DNA of 64,000 bases from Bacteroidota bacterium. GTDB taxonomy: Bacteria > Bacteroidota > Bacteroidia > Bacteroidales > F082. Numbering within the stretch: the stretch's first letter is position 1; each line of letters starts with the position of its first letter. The notes below the pieces were generated by a model. That model did no database searches. It saw nothing but the letters and a program-made list of their open reading frames with translations, and was not told where the DNA came from. The position numbers were made by a program, and so were the translations under genes. The stretch spans positions 62,001 through 126,000 of the forward strand of contig JAHLLA010000006.1 of NCBI GenBank assembly GCA_020444415.1, in the 5' to 3' direction. This document shows positions 1 to 8,698 of the stretch, piece after piece.

Positions 1-312
1 GTCATTCAGACTTTCATCAATGTCATCATTCCATCTGGTTCTGCGAAAGCTGCATTAACTATGCCGGTGATGGCACCATTCTCTGACCTGGTTAACCTTT
101 CGAGGCAGGCAACAGTGGTAGCTTTCCAGTTTGGTGATGGATTTACCAATATGATCACGCCTACCTCTGGAGTTTTGATAGGCGTGCTGGGTGTCGCAAG
201 AATTCCTTACGATAAATGGGTGAAATGGATAGCTCCCTTTATGCTGATACTCATTATTTTGGGCTGGTTACTGTTAATTCCGACCGTAACTATGCAACTG
301 GACGGGTTTTAA
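1..312 (+). CDS. YfcC-type membrane carrier, C-terminal part (5' end outside window)
   Basis: The reading frame is open from base 1 and ends at TAA 310-312, giving the last 103 residues of a membrane protein. The visible part contains 'IPSGSAKAALTMPVMAPFSD', a 'RQATVVAFQFGDGF' stretch and 'ITPTSGVLIGVLG', followed by one strongly hydrophobic helix near the end. This pattern matches the conserved C-terminal half of the YfcC/DcuC-like (C4-dicarboxylate or basic amino acid) carriers. The substrate cannot be told from this fragment. It converges on the phosphofructokinase gene with only 2 bases between the stop codons and no clear terminator. Confidence 0.75.
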   Translation, partial: VIQTFINVIIPSGSAKAALTMPVMAPFSDLVNLSRQATVVAFQFGDGFTNMITPTSGVLIGVLGVARIPYDKWVKWIAPFMLILIILGWLLLIPTVTMQLDGF

Positions 313-314
313 GA

Positions 315-1343
315 TTACTTAATCCCCATACAAATATCCAACCCCAGTGCCCTTTGAATCAGCGGATGATCTTTGGGTACTAAACGCACTTTACTGCCAA
401 CTTCTGATAACGGAATATCAGAAATATGGTCGCCCTTTTTAATCACCATTTTTCCGTATTCACCTTTGGCGATAAGTTCAACAGCATGCGAACCAAAACT
501 GGTTGCCAGCAGCCTGTCGTAAGGTGATGGGCTACCTCCACGCTGGATATACCCGAGGATGGTTTTGCGGGTTTCAATGCCTGTACCCTTTTCTATCTGA
601 CTTGAAATATAAGAAGCGGCTGAATCTCGCTTGTGTTTATTGATTCCTTCTGCAATAACAACAATGGAATACGGCTTCTTCTTTTTAGCCCGGTTCAGTA
701 AATATTTATTTACCCTTTCCATGTCATAATCGAGTTCAGGAATGAGGATCACATCACCACCTCCAGCCATCCCGGCATACAATGTCAGCCATCCGGCATT
801 ATGCCCCATCACTTCAATCACCATAATGCGTTTGTGTGAGTTGGCAGTCGAGTGCAGGCGGTCGATGGCATCCGTAGCGATCCAGAGGGCTGAGTCGAAG
901 CCAAAAGTTTCATCGGTTCCCCAAACATCATTATCAATGGTTTTGGGTAAGCCAATTATATTCAGGCCTTCTTCTACCAGTCCGGCGGCTGTTTTTTGGG
1001 TACCATTGCCTCCAATGCAGACTAGGCAATCCAATCCCAACTGATGGTAATGCTCTTTAATCAGTTTTGGTTTGTTGATAGATAAATGTCCTGTTTTTTT
1101 AAATGGTTTCTCCCTGGATGTTCCCAGGATGGTGCCTCCCAGGGTGAGAATACCTGATAACATTTTCTCTTCGAGCTTAAAATAATCTTTATTGATCAAT
1201 CCAAGAAATCCTGACGAAAAGCCAATCACTTCCATATTGTATTTTACGATGGCGGTTTTGCCGACGCCCCTGATGGCGGCATTTAAACCCGGGCAATCGC
1301 CACCAGCAGTCAAGATTCCAATTCGTTTATTTTTTGTATTCAT
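315..1343 (-). CDS. pfkA: 6-phosphofructokinase (ATP-type predicted, variant active site)
   Basis: Phosphorylates fructose 6-phosphate to fructose 1,6-bisphosphate in the cytoplasm (glycolysis). It is 342 residues, close to the bacterial family length. The N-terminal loop GGDCPGLNAAIR (14-25), the TIDND catalytic motif (135-139, base Asp137) and 'MVIEVMGHNAGWL' are present. The donor-selecting positions are mixed: the loop reads GGNGT (111-115), so Gly is kept at the site equivalent to E. coli Gly104 (ATP-like), but Lys134 precedes TIDND as in PPi enzymes, and the usual acidic residue (Asp103) is Asn113. Gly104 plus Lys124 occurs in actinobacterial ATP enzymes, so ATP is the better guess. It lies 11 bp downstream of the symporter gene and probably shares its transcript. 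Confidence 0.9.
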   Translation of the reverse strand: MNTKNKRIGILTAGGDCPGLNAAIRGVGKTAIVKYNMEVIGFSSGFLGLINKDYFKLEEKMLSGILTLGGTILGTSREKPFKKTGHLSINKPKLIKEHYHQLGLDCLVCIGGNGTQKTAAGLVEEGLNIIGLPKTIDNDVWGTDETFGFDSALWIATDAIDRLHSTANSHKRIMVIEVMGHNAGWLTLYAGMAGGGDVILIPELDYDMERVNKYLLNRAKKKKPYSIVVIAEGINKHKRDSAASYISSQIEKGTGIETRKTILGYIQRGGSPSPYDRLLATSFGSHAVELIAKGEYGKMVIKKGDHISDIPLSEVGSKVRLVPKDHPLIQRALGLDICMGIK

Positions 1344-1354
1344 GATGATTGATG

Positions 1355-2764
1355 TTATACGTTTGTTTTTTCGCCTTCTGATTTGGCAATAATGACGGCA
1401 CCGCAGCTATCGCTCCAAACATTTACAGAAGTGCGAAACATGTCAATAATCCTGTCAACCGCAAGGATCAATCCAACCCCTTCCAGAGGTAGGCCAACGG
1501 CAGTTAAAATAACCGTGATCATCACCAGGCCTGCCATTGGAATAGCGGCAGCGCCGATGGAGGCCAACAAAGCCGTTACAACAATAATTAATTGCTGAAC
1601 AAAGCTAAGATCAATACCATAAGCCTGGGCAATAAAAATAGCGGCAATGCATTCATACAGGGCGGTTCCATCCATATTTACGGTTGCTCCCAATGGCAGG
1701 GTAAAACTGCTGATCTTATTGGAAACCCCGGAATTTTCCTCTACGGCTTGCATTGTTAATGGTAGCGTAGCTCCTGATGAAGAAGTAGAAAATGCAGTCA
1801 ACAATGGTGTGGTCATATTTCGGAAATGCTTCAGCGGATTGGCTTTCCCAATGAATTTCAAGAAAATGGGTAAGGTGATTATTGCATGTACAGCTAACGC
1901 GAGTATCACAGTTAGCATATACAATCCCATGCTCGATACAAGTCCACCAAGGTCTTCCTGGTCGGCAATGGTTTTGGCCACGATACCAAAAATACCGAGG
2001 GGCGTAAATTTGATCACGAACAGGGTCACTTTCATCATCACCTCAAAAATGGCCGTGAAGAAATCCTGTAATACCTGGTTGTATTTTTTGGCCACTTTAG
2101 TAATAAAAAACCCAAAAAGGATGGCGAAGAAGATAATGGACAGCATATCATTATTAACCATGGCCTGCATGATATTCTCCGGAACGATTTCAATGATGAT
2201 CTCAGTAAATGATTTTTGCTTTTCAATCAACCCTTCCACTTCCTGTACAAATTGAATATTGGCACCTACACCCGGTTTAAAAATATTAACCAGTATTTGC
2301 CCGGTGATAATTGCAAACAGGCTGGTTGTCACATAATAAAAGAGGGTTTTCAATCCAAGTCTCCCCAGGTTACTTCCTGAGCCAATGCTGGTAATCCCCG
2401 ATATGAGCGAGGATAAGATGAGCGGAATAATGAGCATTTTTAAGGCGCGGATAAAAAGGTCACCCATCCAGCTAATGTATGAGACAGGCGGGTTGTAATA
2501 GGCCGCTTTTAAAATCGAACTTTTATATTTCTCAAAAGAATCATCTGGTAATCTTTCCAGGGCACTTAAAAATTCTGTCATGGTACCAAATGAATTTCCT
2601 TCGAGCGGAACCAGTTGTTTTTGAACACTTACAGGAACATTATTCCTGGTTAAAACTTTATAGCTTTTTTTATTAATTTCGTATAAGGTTGGGAATGAAA
2701 GGCCATAAATAATGGCAATTATTAAAGCAATAAGAATTTGCCAGTGCAAGGCAATTTTCCGCAT
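1355..2764 (-). CDS. DAACS-family dicarboxylate/amino acid:cation symporter
   Basis: Inner-membrane secondary transporter of the DAACS family (glutamate, aspartate or C4-dicarboxylates with Na+ or H+). The protein is 469 residues with many hydrophobic helices. The serine-rich hairpin-1 motif 'FSTSSSGATLPLTMQ' and the helix-7 cation/substrate motif 'LGATVNMDGTALY' are both intact. A ~90-residue insertion after the first transmembrane helix (around 30-110) is longer than in GltPh and looks periplasmic. A -7 box lies just upstream, and pfkA follows after 11 bp, so the two are probably co-transcribed. The exact substrate cannot be assigned. Confidence 0.9.
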   Translation of the reverse strand: MRKIALHWQILIALIIAIIYGLSFPTLYEINKKSYKVLTRNNVPVSVQKQLVPLEGNSFGTMTEFLSALERLPDDSFEKYKSSILKAAYYNPPVSYISWMGDLFIRALKMLIIPLILSSLISGITSIGSGSNLGRLGLKTLFYYVTTSLFAIITGQILVNIFKPGVGANIQFVQEVEGLIEKQKSFTEIIIEIVPENIMQAMVNNDMLSIIFFAILFGFFITKVAKKYNQVLQDFFTAIFEVMMKVTLFVIKFTPLGIFGIVAKTIADQEDLGGLVSSMGLYMLTVILALAVHAIITLPIFLKFIGKANPLKHFRNMTTPLLTAFSTSSSGATLPLTMQAVEENSGVSNKISSFTLPLGATVNMDGTALYECIAAIFIAQAYGIDLSFVQQLIIVVTALLASIGAAAIPMAGLVMITVILTAVGLPLEGVGLILAVDRIIDMFRTSVNVWSDSCGAVIIAKSEGEKTNV

Positions 2765-2787
2765 AATTTCTGTGGTTGAATATATCC

Positions 2788-2795
2788 CAAAAATA
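2788..2795 (-). promoter_or_regulatory. Bacteroidota -7 promoter box (TATTTTTG)
   Basis: Read on the minus strand the octamer fits TAnnTTTG, the primary-sigma -7 element of Bacteroidota, 23 bases upstream of the symporter ATG at 2764. No convincing -33 TTG is seen. Confidence 0.5.
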
Positions 2796-2869
2796 GGAAA
2801 TAATTCGGGTTCTGCAGTTCATTAATTTTCAGGTGTTTTTAAAAACTTGAATATTATATAAAGGTTGTT

Positions 2870-2877
2870 TATCTTTG
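2870..2877 (+). promoter_or_regulatory. Bacteroidota promoter, -7 box TATCTTTG
   Basis: TATCTTTG fits TAnnTTTG. A TTG at 2847-2849 lies 20 bases upstream, at the expected -33 spacing. It would give a leader of about 55 nt before the secreted Asp-box protein at 2939. Confidence 0.6.
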
Positions 2878-2938
2878 TTCAACTTCTTGGGAAGAAGCGT
2901 TTGAAAGCAACCATTAGTATTAATTTAGGCCTAAGTAA

Positions 2939-4498
2939 ATGAAGCGATTTACTCTTACCTTGCTATTCCTGGTGTTTATTGTAGGAACATTTGCCCAGTA
3001 TCAGAATGTAATGATCAGTGATGAACAATTACCTGAAGAACCATCCATTATGATGAATCCAAAAAACCCAAATCAACTGGTGGCAGGGGCCAATCTAAAA
3101 AGTTATTACATATCAGAAGACGGTGGATATAACTGGACCAGGGGCGATTTGGTTTCTGAAGCGTATGGTGTATGGGGCGACCCGGTCATCATTGTTGACA
3201 CAGCAGGGGATTTCTATTATTTCCACCTTTCAAATCCTCAAAATGGCAACTGGATCGACCGTATTGTATGCCAGAAACTGGATTTCGAAAGCGGTATCTG
3301 GAATGATGGTACCTTTATGGGTTTGAACGGAACCAAAGCTCAGGACAAGGAATGGGCTGTGGTGGATAGCGCCACCAACACCATTTATGTTACCTGGACA
3401 CAGTTTGATCAGTATGGTACTTCTGACCCATCCAAATTTAGTAATATCTTATTCAGTAAATCAACGGATGCAGGCATGTCCTGGTCAGAAGCAATGCAGA
3501 TCAATGAGGTGTCGGGAGATTGTATTGATAGTGATAATACAACCGAAGGTGCTGTTCCGGCTGTAGGGCCTGATGGAGAAATATATGTAGCTTGGTCAGG
3601 ACCTGAAGGAATTGTTTTCGACCGCTCTTTGGATGGAGGGGAAACCTGGTTGGACAATGATATTTTTGTGAGTGATCAACCAGGAGGCTGGGATTATAAC
3701 ATACCCGGTATAAGCCGATGTAATGGCTTGCCCATCACCTGCTGTGATCTGAGTTATTCTCCACAAAGGGGAACCATCTATGTAAACTGGACGGATCAGC
3801 GAAATGGGGAAGATGATACGGATGTGTGGATAACCAAATCGACTGACGGAGGAGATACCTGGTCAGACCCAATCCGGGTGAACAATGACCCTCCGGGAAA
3901 ACAACAGTTTTTTAGCTGGATGACCATTGATGGAACCAATGGAAATATTTATGTTGTTTTCTATGATCGCAGAAATTATAATGATAGAAATACAGATGTT
4001 TATATTGCCTATTCAACAGATGGTGGAGAAACCTTTGAGAATGTATTGATCAGTGAATCACCGTTTTATCCGTCCAGCAATGTATTCTTTGGGGATTATA
4101 CTAATATTACGGCTTATAACGGACGGGTAAGACCCATATGGACAAGGCTTCAAAATGGTCAATTATCATTATGGACAGCCATTATGGATGTTACAGTGGG
4201 TATTGGTGATGGTATTGCTGAAGCCATGCCGTTTACCCTCGAGCAAAATTATCCGAATCCTTTTAGAGAAACAACCAATTTTGCTTACAAATTGCATGAG
4301 CCTTCCTATATAACCCTGGCAGTGTATGATTTGCATGGAAGGCAGGTGGCGCTCTTAAAAGATCACAGGAGGATGGAAACAGGAAAATACATTGAAAGAT
4401 TTGATCCGAAAGCCCATAGGTTAAAACCGGGCGTCTATTATTTCACCTTAAGTGAGCAAAATAAAATACAAAAACGAAAAATGTTGTTTGTTGAATAA
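2939..4498 (+). CDS. Secreted Asp-box (BNR/sialidase-fold) protein with T9SS sorting domain
   Basis: A 519-residue exported protein. A signal peptide covers about residues 1-19, ending at 'TFAQ'. At least five Asp-box-like motifs (S-x-D-G-G-x-T/S-W/F) occur, the first near residue 59 and the others as STDAGMSW, SLDGGETW, STDGGDTW and STDGGETF. These mark blades of a six-bladed sialidase-type beta-propeller. The last ~85 residues start with 'LEQNYPNPF' and end in 'KRKMLFVE', a type A T9SS C-terminal sorting domain, so the mature protein should be secreted or cell-surface attached. The catalytic Arg triad and FRIP motif of true sialidases were not found, so enzyme activity is not claimed. It is transcribed alone from the promoter at 2870. 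Confidence 0.85.
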   Translation: MKRFTLTLLFLVFIVGTFAQYQNVMISDEQLPEEPSIMMNPKNPNQLVAGANLKSYYISEDGGYNWTRGDLVSEAYGVWGDPVIIVDTAGDFYYFHLSNPQNGNWIDRIVCQKLDFESGIWNDGTFMGLNGTKAQDKEWAVVDSATNTIYVTWTQFDQYGTSDPSKFSNILFSKSTDAGMSWSEAMQINEVSGDCIDSDNTTEGAVPAVGPDGEIYVAWSGPEGIVFDRSLDGGETWLDNDIFVSDQPGGWDYNIPGISRCNGLPITCCDLSYSPQRGTIYVNWTDQRNGEDDTDVWITKSTDGGDTWSDPIRVNNDPPGKQQFFSWMTIDGTNGNIYVVFYDRRNYNDRNTDVYIAYSTDGGETFENVLISESPFYPSSNVFFGDYTNITAYNGRVRPIWTRLQNGQLSLWTAIMDVTVGIGDGIAEAMPFTLEQNYPNPFRETTNFAYKLHEPSYITLAVYDLHGRQVALLKDHRRMETGKYIERFDPKAHRLKPGVYYFTLSEQNKIQKRKMLFVE

Positions 4499-4549
4499 GT
4501 TGGTTAATAAGTCATTTTTACAGAAGATACCATGCTGTTCTTATTTTTC

Positions 4550-4557
4550 TATTTTTG
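4550..4557 (+). promoter_or_regulatory. Bacteroidota -7 box TATTTTTG
   Basis: The box fits TAnnTTTG. It places the transcript start near 4563, downstream of the possible TTG start at 4555, so the ATG at 4582 must be the translation start of the following gene. Confidence 0.55.
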
Positions 4558-4581
4558 TGCGGATTACATCAGTTTCACTCT

Positions 4582-5199
4582 ATGAATGACGAGAGGTTAA
4601 CATTACTACAAACCATCCGGAATATTGCCAATAAGAAAGGTGTAGGAGAAATTTCCCTGGCAAAACTTCGTCAGAATAAAGCAATTCAGCAAGATATTTT
4701 AAATAAATACTACACGAAGGATATTGACCTGGTTACAGACATCCTTACTGAAGAGAGAAAAAAATTCGAGGAAATTTTTGTCGATCATGATTTTGATGGT
4801 TATTACGATGCCATTGATATTCTTTTTACAGTAAGCAAGGAAATGGCAGGTAAGTTTTTTAGCCTGAGTCCTTCGGTAACATATGTGTGGAAAGATGTGT
4901 ACCCTGATGTTTACCAGGAGCACATCCAAAAGAGAATTGATTTTATATATATGAAGATCAATGTAAATCTTCAAAAAGGCATCAGGAGTGGTTTCTACCG
5001 AAACGATGTGAGTACAGAACTTGTTGCACGCAGGTATATCAGCCGGTTACTTGATCTGCATGACCCCGATAATTTCCCACCTGAAGAATTTTCATTTCGT
5101 AAATTATTCGATCAGATGTTTGAAAACTTTGTAGAGAGCATAGCTACTGAAGAAGGCCTGGTGCACTACAAAAAAAAGAAAAAGTCAGCGAAGTTTTAA
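4582..5199 (+). CDS. TetR/AcrR-like transcriptional regulator (divergent)
   Basis: About 205 residues from the ATG at 4582. The frame can be extended to a TTG at 4555, but a -7 box overlaps that TTG. Residues 1-60 (LLQTIRNIANKKG..., then LNKYYTKDIDLVTDIL) follow the helical pattern of a TetR DNA-binding domain. In particular 'YYTKDIDLVTDIL' resembles the recognition helix plus helix 4 (YYxfksKeeL...). The rest is all-alpha, as expected for a ligand-binding domain, and the C-terminus is a Lys run (KKKKKSAKF). Its stop codon overlaps that of the convergent nuclease-fold gene by bases 5196-5199. The ligand and targets are unknown. The helix-turn-helix is weak enough that this stays a probable call. 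Confidence 0.65.
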   Translation: MNDERLTLLQTIRNIANKKGVGEISLAKLRQNKAIQQDILNKYYTKDIDLVTDILTEERKKFEEIFVDHDFDGYYDAIDILFTVSKEMAGKFFSLSPSVTYVWKDVYPDVYQEHIQKRIDFIYMKINVNLQKGIRSGFYRNDVSTELVARRYISRLLDLHDPDNFPPEEFSFRKLFDQMFENFVESIATEEGLVHYKKKKKSAKF

Positions 5200-6470
5200 T
5201 TCTTTATAAGCTTTAGCGACACAGCATTTGACTGCTGATCAGTAATCCTCACAATAAACATTCCTGGCTGCAAGAACACAATAGATTCTGAAATATGGTT
5301 TTCACCCATATGTAAATGCAGTTTTCTTGTCATTAAAAGATGACCGTATACGTTAAAAATTTCCAGTCGGGCAGTGCCCTGATTTTTTAACTGCATATTT
5401 AAATTCAGGTTGTTTTTAGTAGGATTTATGAGTGAAATCTGGCTGATCAGATCGGTTTTAAGTTCATCGATACCTAAGGTTTTATCAGTATAAAGCTTCA
5501 TTATTACCGGCAGATGATCCGAGTTATTGTAGAGCGCATTTAAAACATCTTCAGGTACACTTGTATTGGTTGGAGATGAATTCAGCGCCTGGTTAAAATG
5601 CTGTCCGTCCTGGCCGACTGCCCAATAGCTATCCTCTATATAATGCACGTCTTTTGTACCGTCTTTGATACTATTAGAAATCAATATAAAATCAAAACGG
5701 TCGTCCATGCCACCAGTAGATGCACAGCCATTTGAAGACGTGTGGGTTGATTGGGTATGATAATCGCTGTAATAGCTATTGTTGTGCCAGTTACCGTATT
5801 GATCTACAGGGTCGTTAAACCTCAAATTTGCATTTTCATAATTTAAATAGGCTTGGTAGGCACCCTCCAAGTGGGAATAGAGATTAAAATCGCCCATCAT
5901 CAGGTAGTTGTTATCATCATCATAATTATCCAGGAATTCCATCGTATTCTGCGCCATAGATGTTCGCAGGGCTTCATCATCATTACCTGCTTTTAGATGC
6001 GATACTACACAAATAATAAAGGCCGTATCTCCTGCTGCCAGGTCATCAGATTTGTAATACAATTTGTAAACATCCACATCCCTGATAAGGCTTTGTGCGA
6101 TGACGTGCGAATGTAGTTGTAACTTTTCCGAATTGTAATACAACATATTTACGAGGTATGAGTCTGCGATCTTTAAAAAATCAGCTTTCCGGTAATAATC
6201 AACACCTTCTGTATTCAGTACCTGGTCAAGTAAATGCTGATGAACTGATTGAGATTTGCCAAGTTCATTGACCGTAAAAATATCTGGTTTTAAATAATCG
6301 ATGATGGTCTTTATATAGCCGTCTTTTTCATTTATATTATTGTTTACAGTTGTGCAATAGCTGGTGATGTTCCCATAATTTAGCAGGTTGTAATGAACAA
6401 CCGTTATTGTATCCTGGCTTTTAGCAAGGAAAACATGAAATAAAATAATAAAGACAAAAACATTTCTCAT
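5196..6470 (-). CDS. Exported endonuclease/exonuclease/phosphatase-fold protein with T9SS sorting domain
   Basis: 424 residues from the ATG at 6470. This start puts a good signal peptide (hydrophobic core VFVFIILFHVF, cleavage near LAKSQ) at the N-terminus. A start at 6530 would add 20 polar residues in front and overlap mutB. The body has the DNase I-like (EEP, PF03372) motifs: 'VVHYNLLNYG', 'FTVNELGKS' (metal-binding Glu), 'MMGDFNLY' (catalytic Asp/Asn) and 'SDHLPVIM' (terminal Asp-His). The last ~75 residues (ISLINPTKNNLNLN...LIKN) form a T9SS sorting domain. It could be a secreted nuclease, as in related marine bacteria, or a phosphoesterase on another substrate. Confidence 0.85.
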   Translation of the reverse strand: MRNVFVFIILFHVFLAKSQDTITVVHYNLLNYGNITSYCTTVNNNINEKDGYIKTIIDYLKPDIFTVNELGKSQSVHQHLLDQVLNTEGVDYYRKADFLKIADSYLVNMLYYNSEKLQLHSHVIAQSLIRDVDVYKLYYKSDDLAAGDTAFIICVVSHLKAGNDDEALRTSMAQNTMEFLDNYDDDNNYLMMGDFNLYSHLEGAYQAYLNYENANLRFNDPVDQYGNWHNNSYYSDYHTQSTHTSSNGCASTGGMDDRFDFILISNSIKDGTKDVHYIEDSYWAVGQDGQHFNQALNSSPTNTSVPEDVLNALYNNSDHLPVIMKLYTDKTLGIDELKTDLISQISLINPTKNNLNLNMQLKNQGTARLEIFNVYGHLLMTRKLHLHMGENHISESIVFLQPGMFIVRITDQQSNAVSLKLIKN

Positions 6471-6513
6471 AACTATTGAGTTTATCAGCACTTTATTGAA
6501 AACCATGAATGAA

Positions 6514-8667
6514 TTATTTTCTTGCTTCAATAAGTAACTGCAGCATCTTCACTCCGGCTTCTGAAATAACGGTTCCGGGGCCGAAGATGGCCACCACACC
6601 AGCATCATACAGAAACTGGTAATCCTGTGCCGGAATCACTCCGCCAACGATCACCATAATGTCTTCACGTCCCAGTTTTTTGAGTTCTTGGATGACCTGA
6701 GGCACCAAGGTTTTATGTCCGGCTGCCAAGCTCGAAACACCAAGTATATGAACATCATTTTCAACGGCCTGTCTGGCGGCTTCCGCAGGTGTCTGGAAAA
6801 GTGGTCCAATATCTACATCAAACCCGATATCGGCGTAACCTGTGGCGACTACTTTAGCCCCCCGGTCATGGCCATCCTGTCCCATTTTAGCAATCATGAT
6901 ACGGGGACGGCGGCCTTCCATTTCAGCAAATTCGTCAGCCAGTTGATGTGCTTCTTTAAAGGAACCTTCCTGTCCGGCTTCAGAAGAATAAACGCCTGAA
7001 ATGGATCTGATAACGGCTTTGTAGCGTCCGTAAACCTTTTCACAAGCATAAGATATTTCACCGAGGGTGGCGCGTTTTTGTGCTGCATCAACAGCCAGGG
7101 CCAATAAATTACCTTTACCGGTTTCACAGGCTTTGGTGATGGCTTCCAGGCTCTGTTGAACTTCCTGTTCGTTTCTGTCAGCTCGGAGTTTGGCCAATCG
7201 CTTCAATTGCGCTTCACGAACCGCTGTATTGTCAATGTTAAGTGTTTCTATTGGGTCTTCTTTTTCTAGGCGGTATTTATTCACACCTACAATAACGTCT
7301 TTATGCGAGTCGATACGCGCTTGTTTGCGGGCTGCTGCTTCTTCAATCCGCATTTTTGGTAAACCTGTTTCAATGGCTTTCGACATGCCGCCCATTTCTT
7401 CCACTTCCTGTATGAGTGCCCAGGCTTTGTGTACCAATTCGTCGGTGAGTTTTTCTACATAGTAAGAACCTGCCCATGGGTCAACTGATTTGCAGATATT
7501 GGTTTCTTCTTGTAGATAGATTTGTGTATTTCGAGCGATTCTGGCTGAGAAGTCAGTCGGCAAAGCAATGGCTTCATCCAGTGCGTTGGTGTGCAGCGAT
7601 TGCGTATGACCCAATGCAGCGCCCATAGCTTCAACGCAGGTTCTGGCGACATTGTTAAATGGGTCCTGTTCCGTTAAACTCCAGCCTGAGGTCTGGGTAT
7701 GTGTTCTCAGCGCCATGGATTTAGGGTTCTTCGGGTTAAACTGTTTAACAATTTTAGCCCATAACATTCTGGCTGCACGCAATTTGGCAATTTCCATAAA
7801 ATGATTCATACCCAATCCCCAGAAGAAAGATAAACGGGGTGCGAAATCATCAATACTTAAGCCCGCAGCAATACCTGTTCTGATATAATCAAGGCCATCA
7901 GCAAGTGTATATGCCAATTCAATATCTGCCGTAGCACCGGCTTCCTGGATATGGTAACCCGAAATAGATATAGAGTTAAATTTGGGCATATTCTTGGAAG
8001 TGAACTCGAAAATATCCGCGATGATCTTCATGGAAGGTTCAGGTGGATAGATATAGGTATTTCGCACCATGAATTCTTTCAAAATATCATTCTGGATGGT
8101 GCCAGATAATTCTTCCAACTTGGCACCCTGTTCCAATGCTGTTACAATATAAAAGGCCATTACCGGCAACACAGCCCCGTTCATGGTCATTGAAACAGAA
8201 ATTTTATTCAATGGGATCTCATCGAACAGGATGTTCATATCCAGTATGGAATCAATGGCCACACCTGCTTTTCCAACATCCCCTACCACACGTTCATGAT
8301 CCGAATCGTAACCCCGGTGCGTAGCCAGGTCGAAAGCAACGGATAATCCTTTTTGTCCTGCTGCCAGGTTGCGGCGGTAGAAAGCATTGGATTCTTCTGC
8401 TGTTGAAAACCCGGCATACTGCCTGACCGTCCAGGGTCGTGTAACATACATGGTTGAATAGGGTCCGCGCAGGTAGGGTGCTAATCCTGCTGCATAATGC
8501 AGGTGCTCCATCCCTTTGAGGTCGTCTTTGGTGTATGCCCGTTTTACATCAATTTGTTCCGGGGTTTTCCAGTCCGCTTCAATCTGATGTTGCTTTTCCC
8601 ATTCATCTGTCGATATCTTTGGTTCGGGGTTCCTGATGATGCTTATATTTTTAAAGTTGGGTTTCAT
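6514..8667 (-). CDS. mutB: Methylmalonyl-CoA mutase, large (catalytic) subunit
   Basis: Interconverts methylmalonyl-CoA and succinyl-CoA with adenosylcobalamin, linking propionate and odd-chain or amino acid metabolism to the TCA cycle. It is 717 residues, the usual length for the large subunit. The N-terminal TIM-barrel signature '[20 protein letters not shown]' and '[16 protein letters not shown]' are present. The C-terminal B12-binding domain carries GQDGHDRG with cobalt-ligand His600, then 'GVSSLAAGH' and 'VIVGGVIP'. It follows mutA by 31 bp and is co-transcribed with it. No epimerase or MeaB chaperone gene is next to it. Confidence 0.97.
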   Translation of the reverse strand: MKPNFKNISIIRNPEPKISTDEWEKQHQIEADWKTPEQIDVKRAYTKDDLKGMEHLHYAAGLAPYLRGPYSTMYVTRPWTVRQYAGFSTAEESNAFYRRNLAAGQKGLSVAFDLATHRGYDSDHERVVGDVGKAGVAIDSILDMNILFDEIPLNKISVSMTMNGAVLPVMAFYIVTALEQGAKLEELSGTIQNDILKEFMVRNTYIYPPEPSMKIIADIFEFTSKNMPKFNSISISGYHIQEAGATADIELAYTLADGLDYIRTGIAAGLSIDDFAPRLSFFWGLGMNHFMEIAKLRAARMLWAKIVKQFNPKNPKSMALRTHTQTSGWSLTEQDPFNNVARTCVEAMGAALGHTQSLHTNALDEAIALPTDFSARIARNTQIYLQEETNICKSVDPWAGSYYVEKLTDELVHKAWALIQEVEEMGGMSKAIETGLPKMRIEEAAARKQARIDSHKDVIVGVNKYRLEKEDPIETLNIDNTAVREAQLKRLAKLRADRNEQEVQQSLEAITKACETGKGNLLALAVDAAQKRATLGEISYACEKVYGRYKAVIRSISGVYSSEAGQEGSFKEAHQLADEFAEMEGRRPRIMIAKMGQDGHDRGAKVVATGYADIGFDVDIGPLFQTPAEAARQAVENDVHILGVSSLAAGHKTLVPQVIQELKKLGREDIMVIVGGVIPAQDYQFLYDAGVVAIFGPGTVISEAGVKMLQLLIEARK

Positions 8668-8698
8668 GGCTCAACTGTTTTTGCAAATTCAATTTATT

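Noticed and set aside
1647-2255. Long open frame on the plus strand opposite the DAACS symporter
   Set aside because: It mirrors codon use of a clearly real gene on the other strand, has no family resemblance and no promoter or ribosome site.
2939-4498. Sialidase activity for the Asp-box protein
   Set aside because: Asp-boxes show the fold only; the FRIP motif and Arg triad needed for sialic acid cleavage were not seen.
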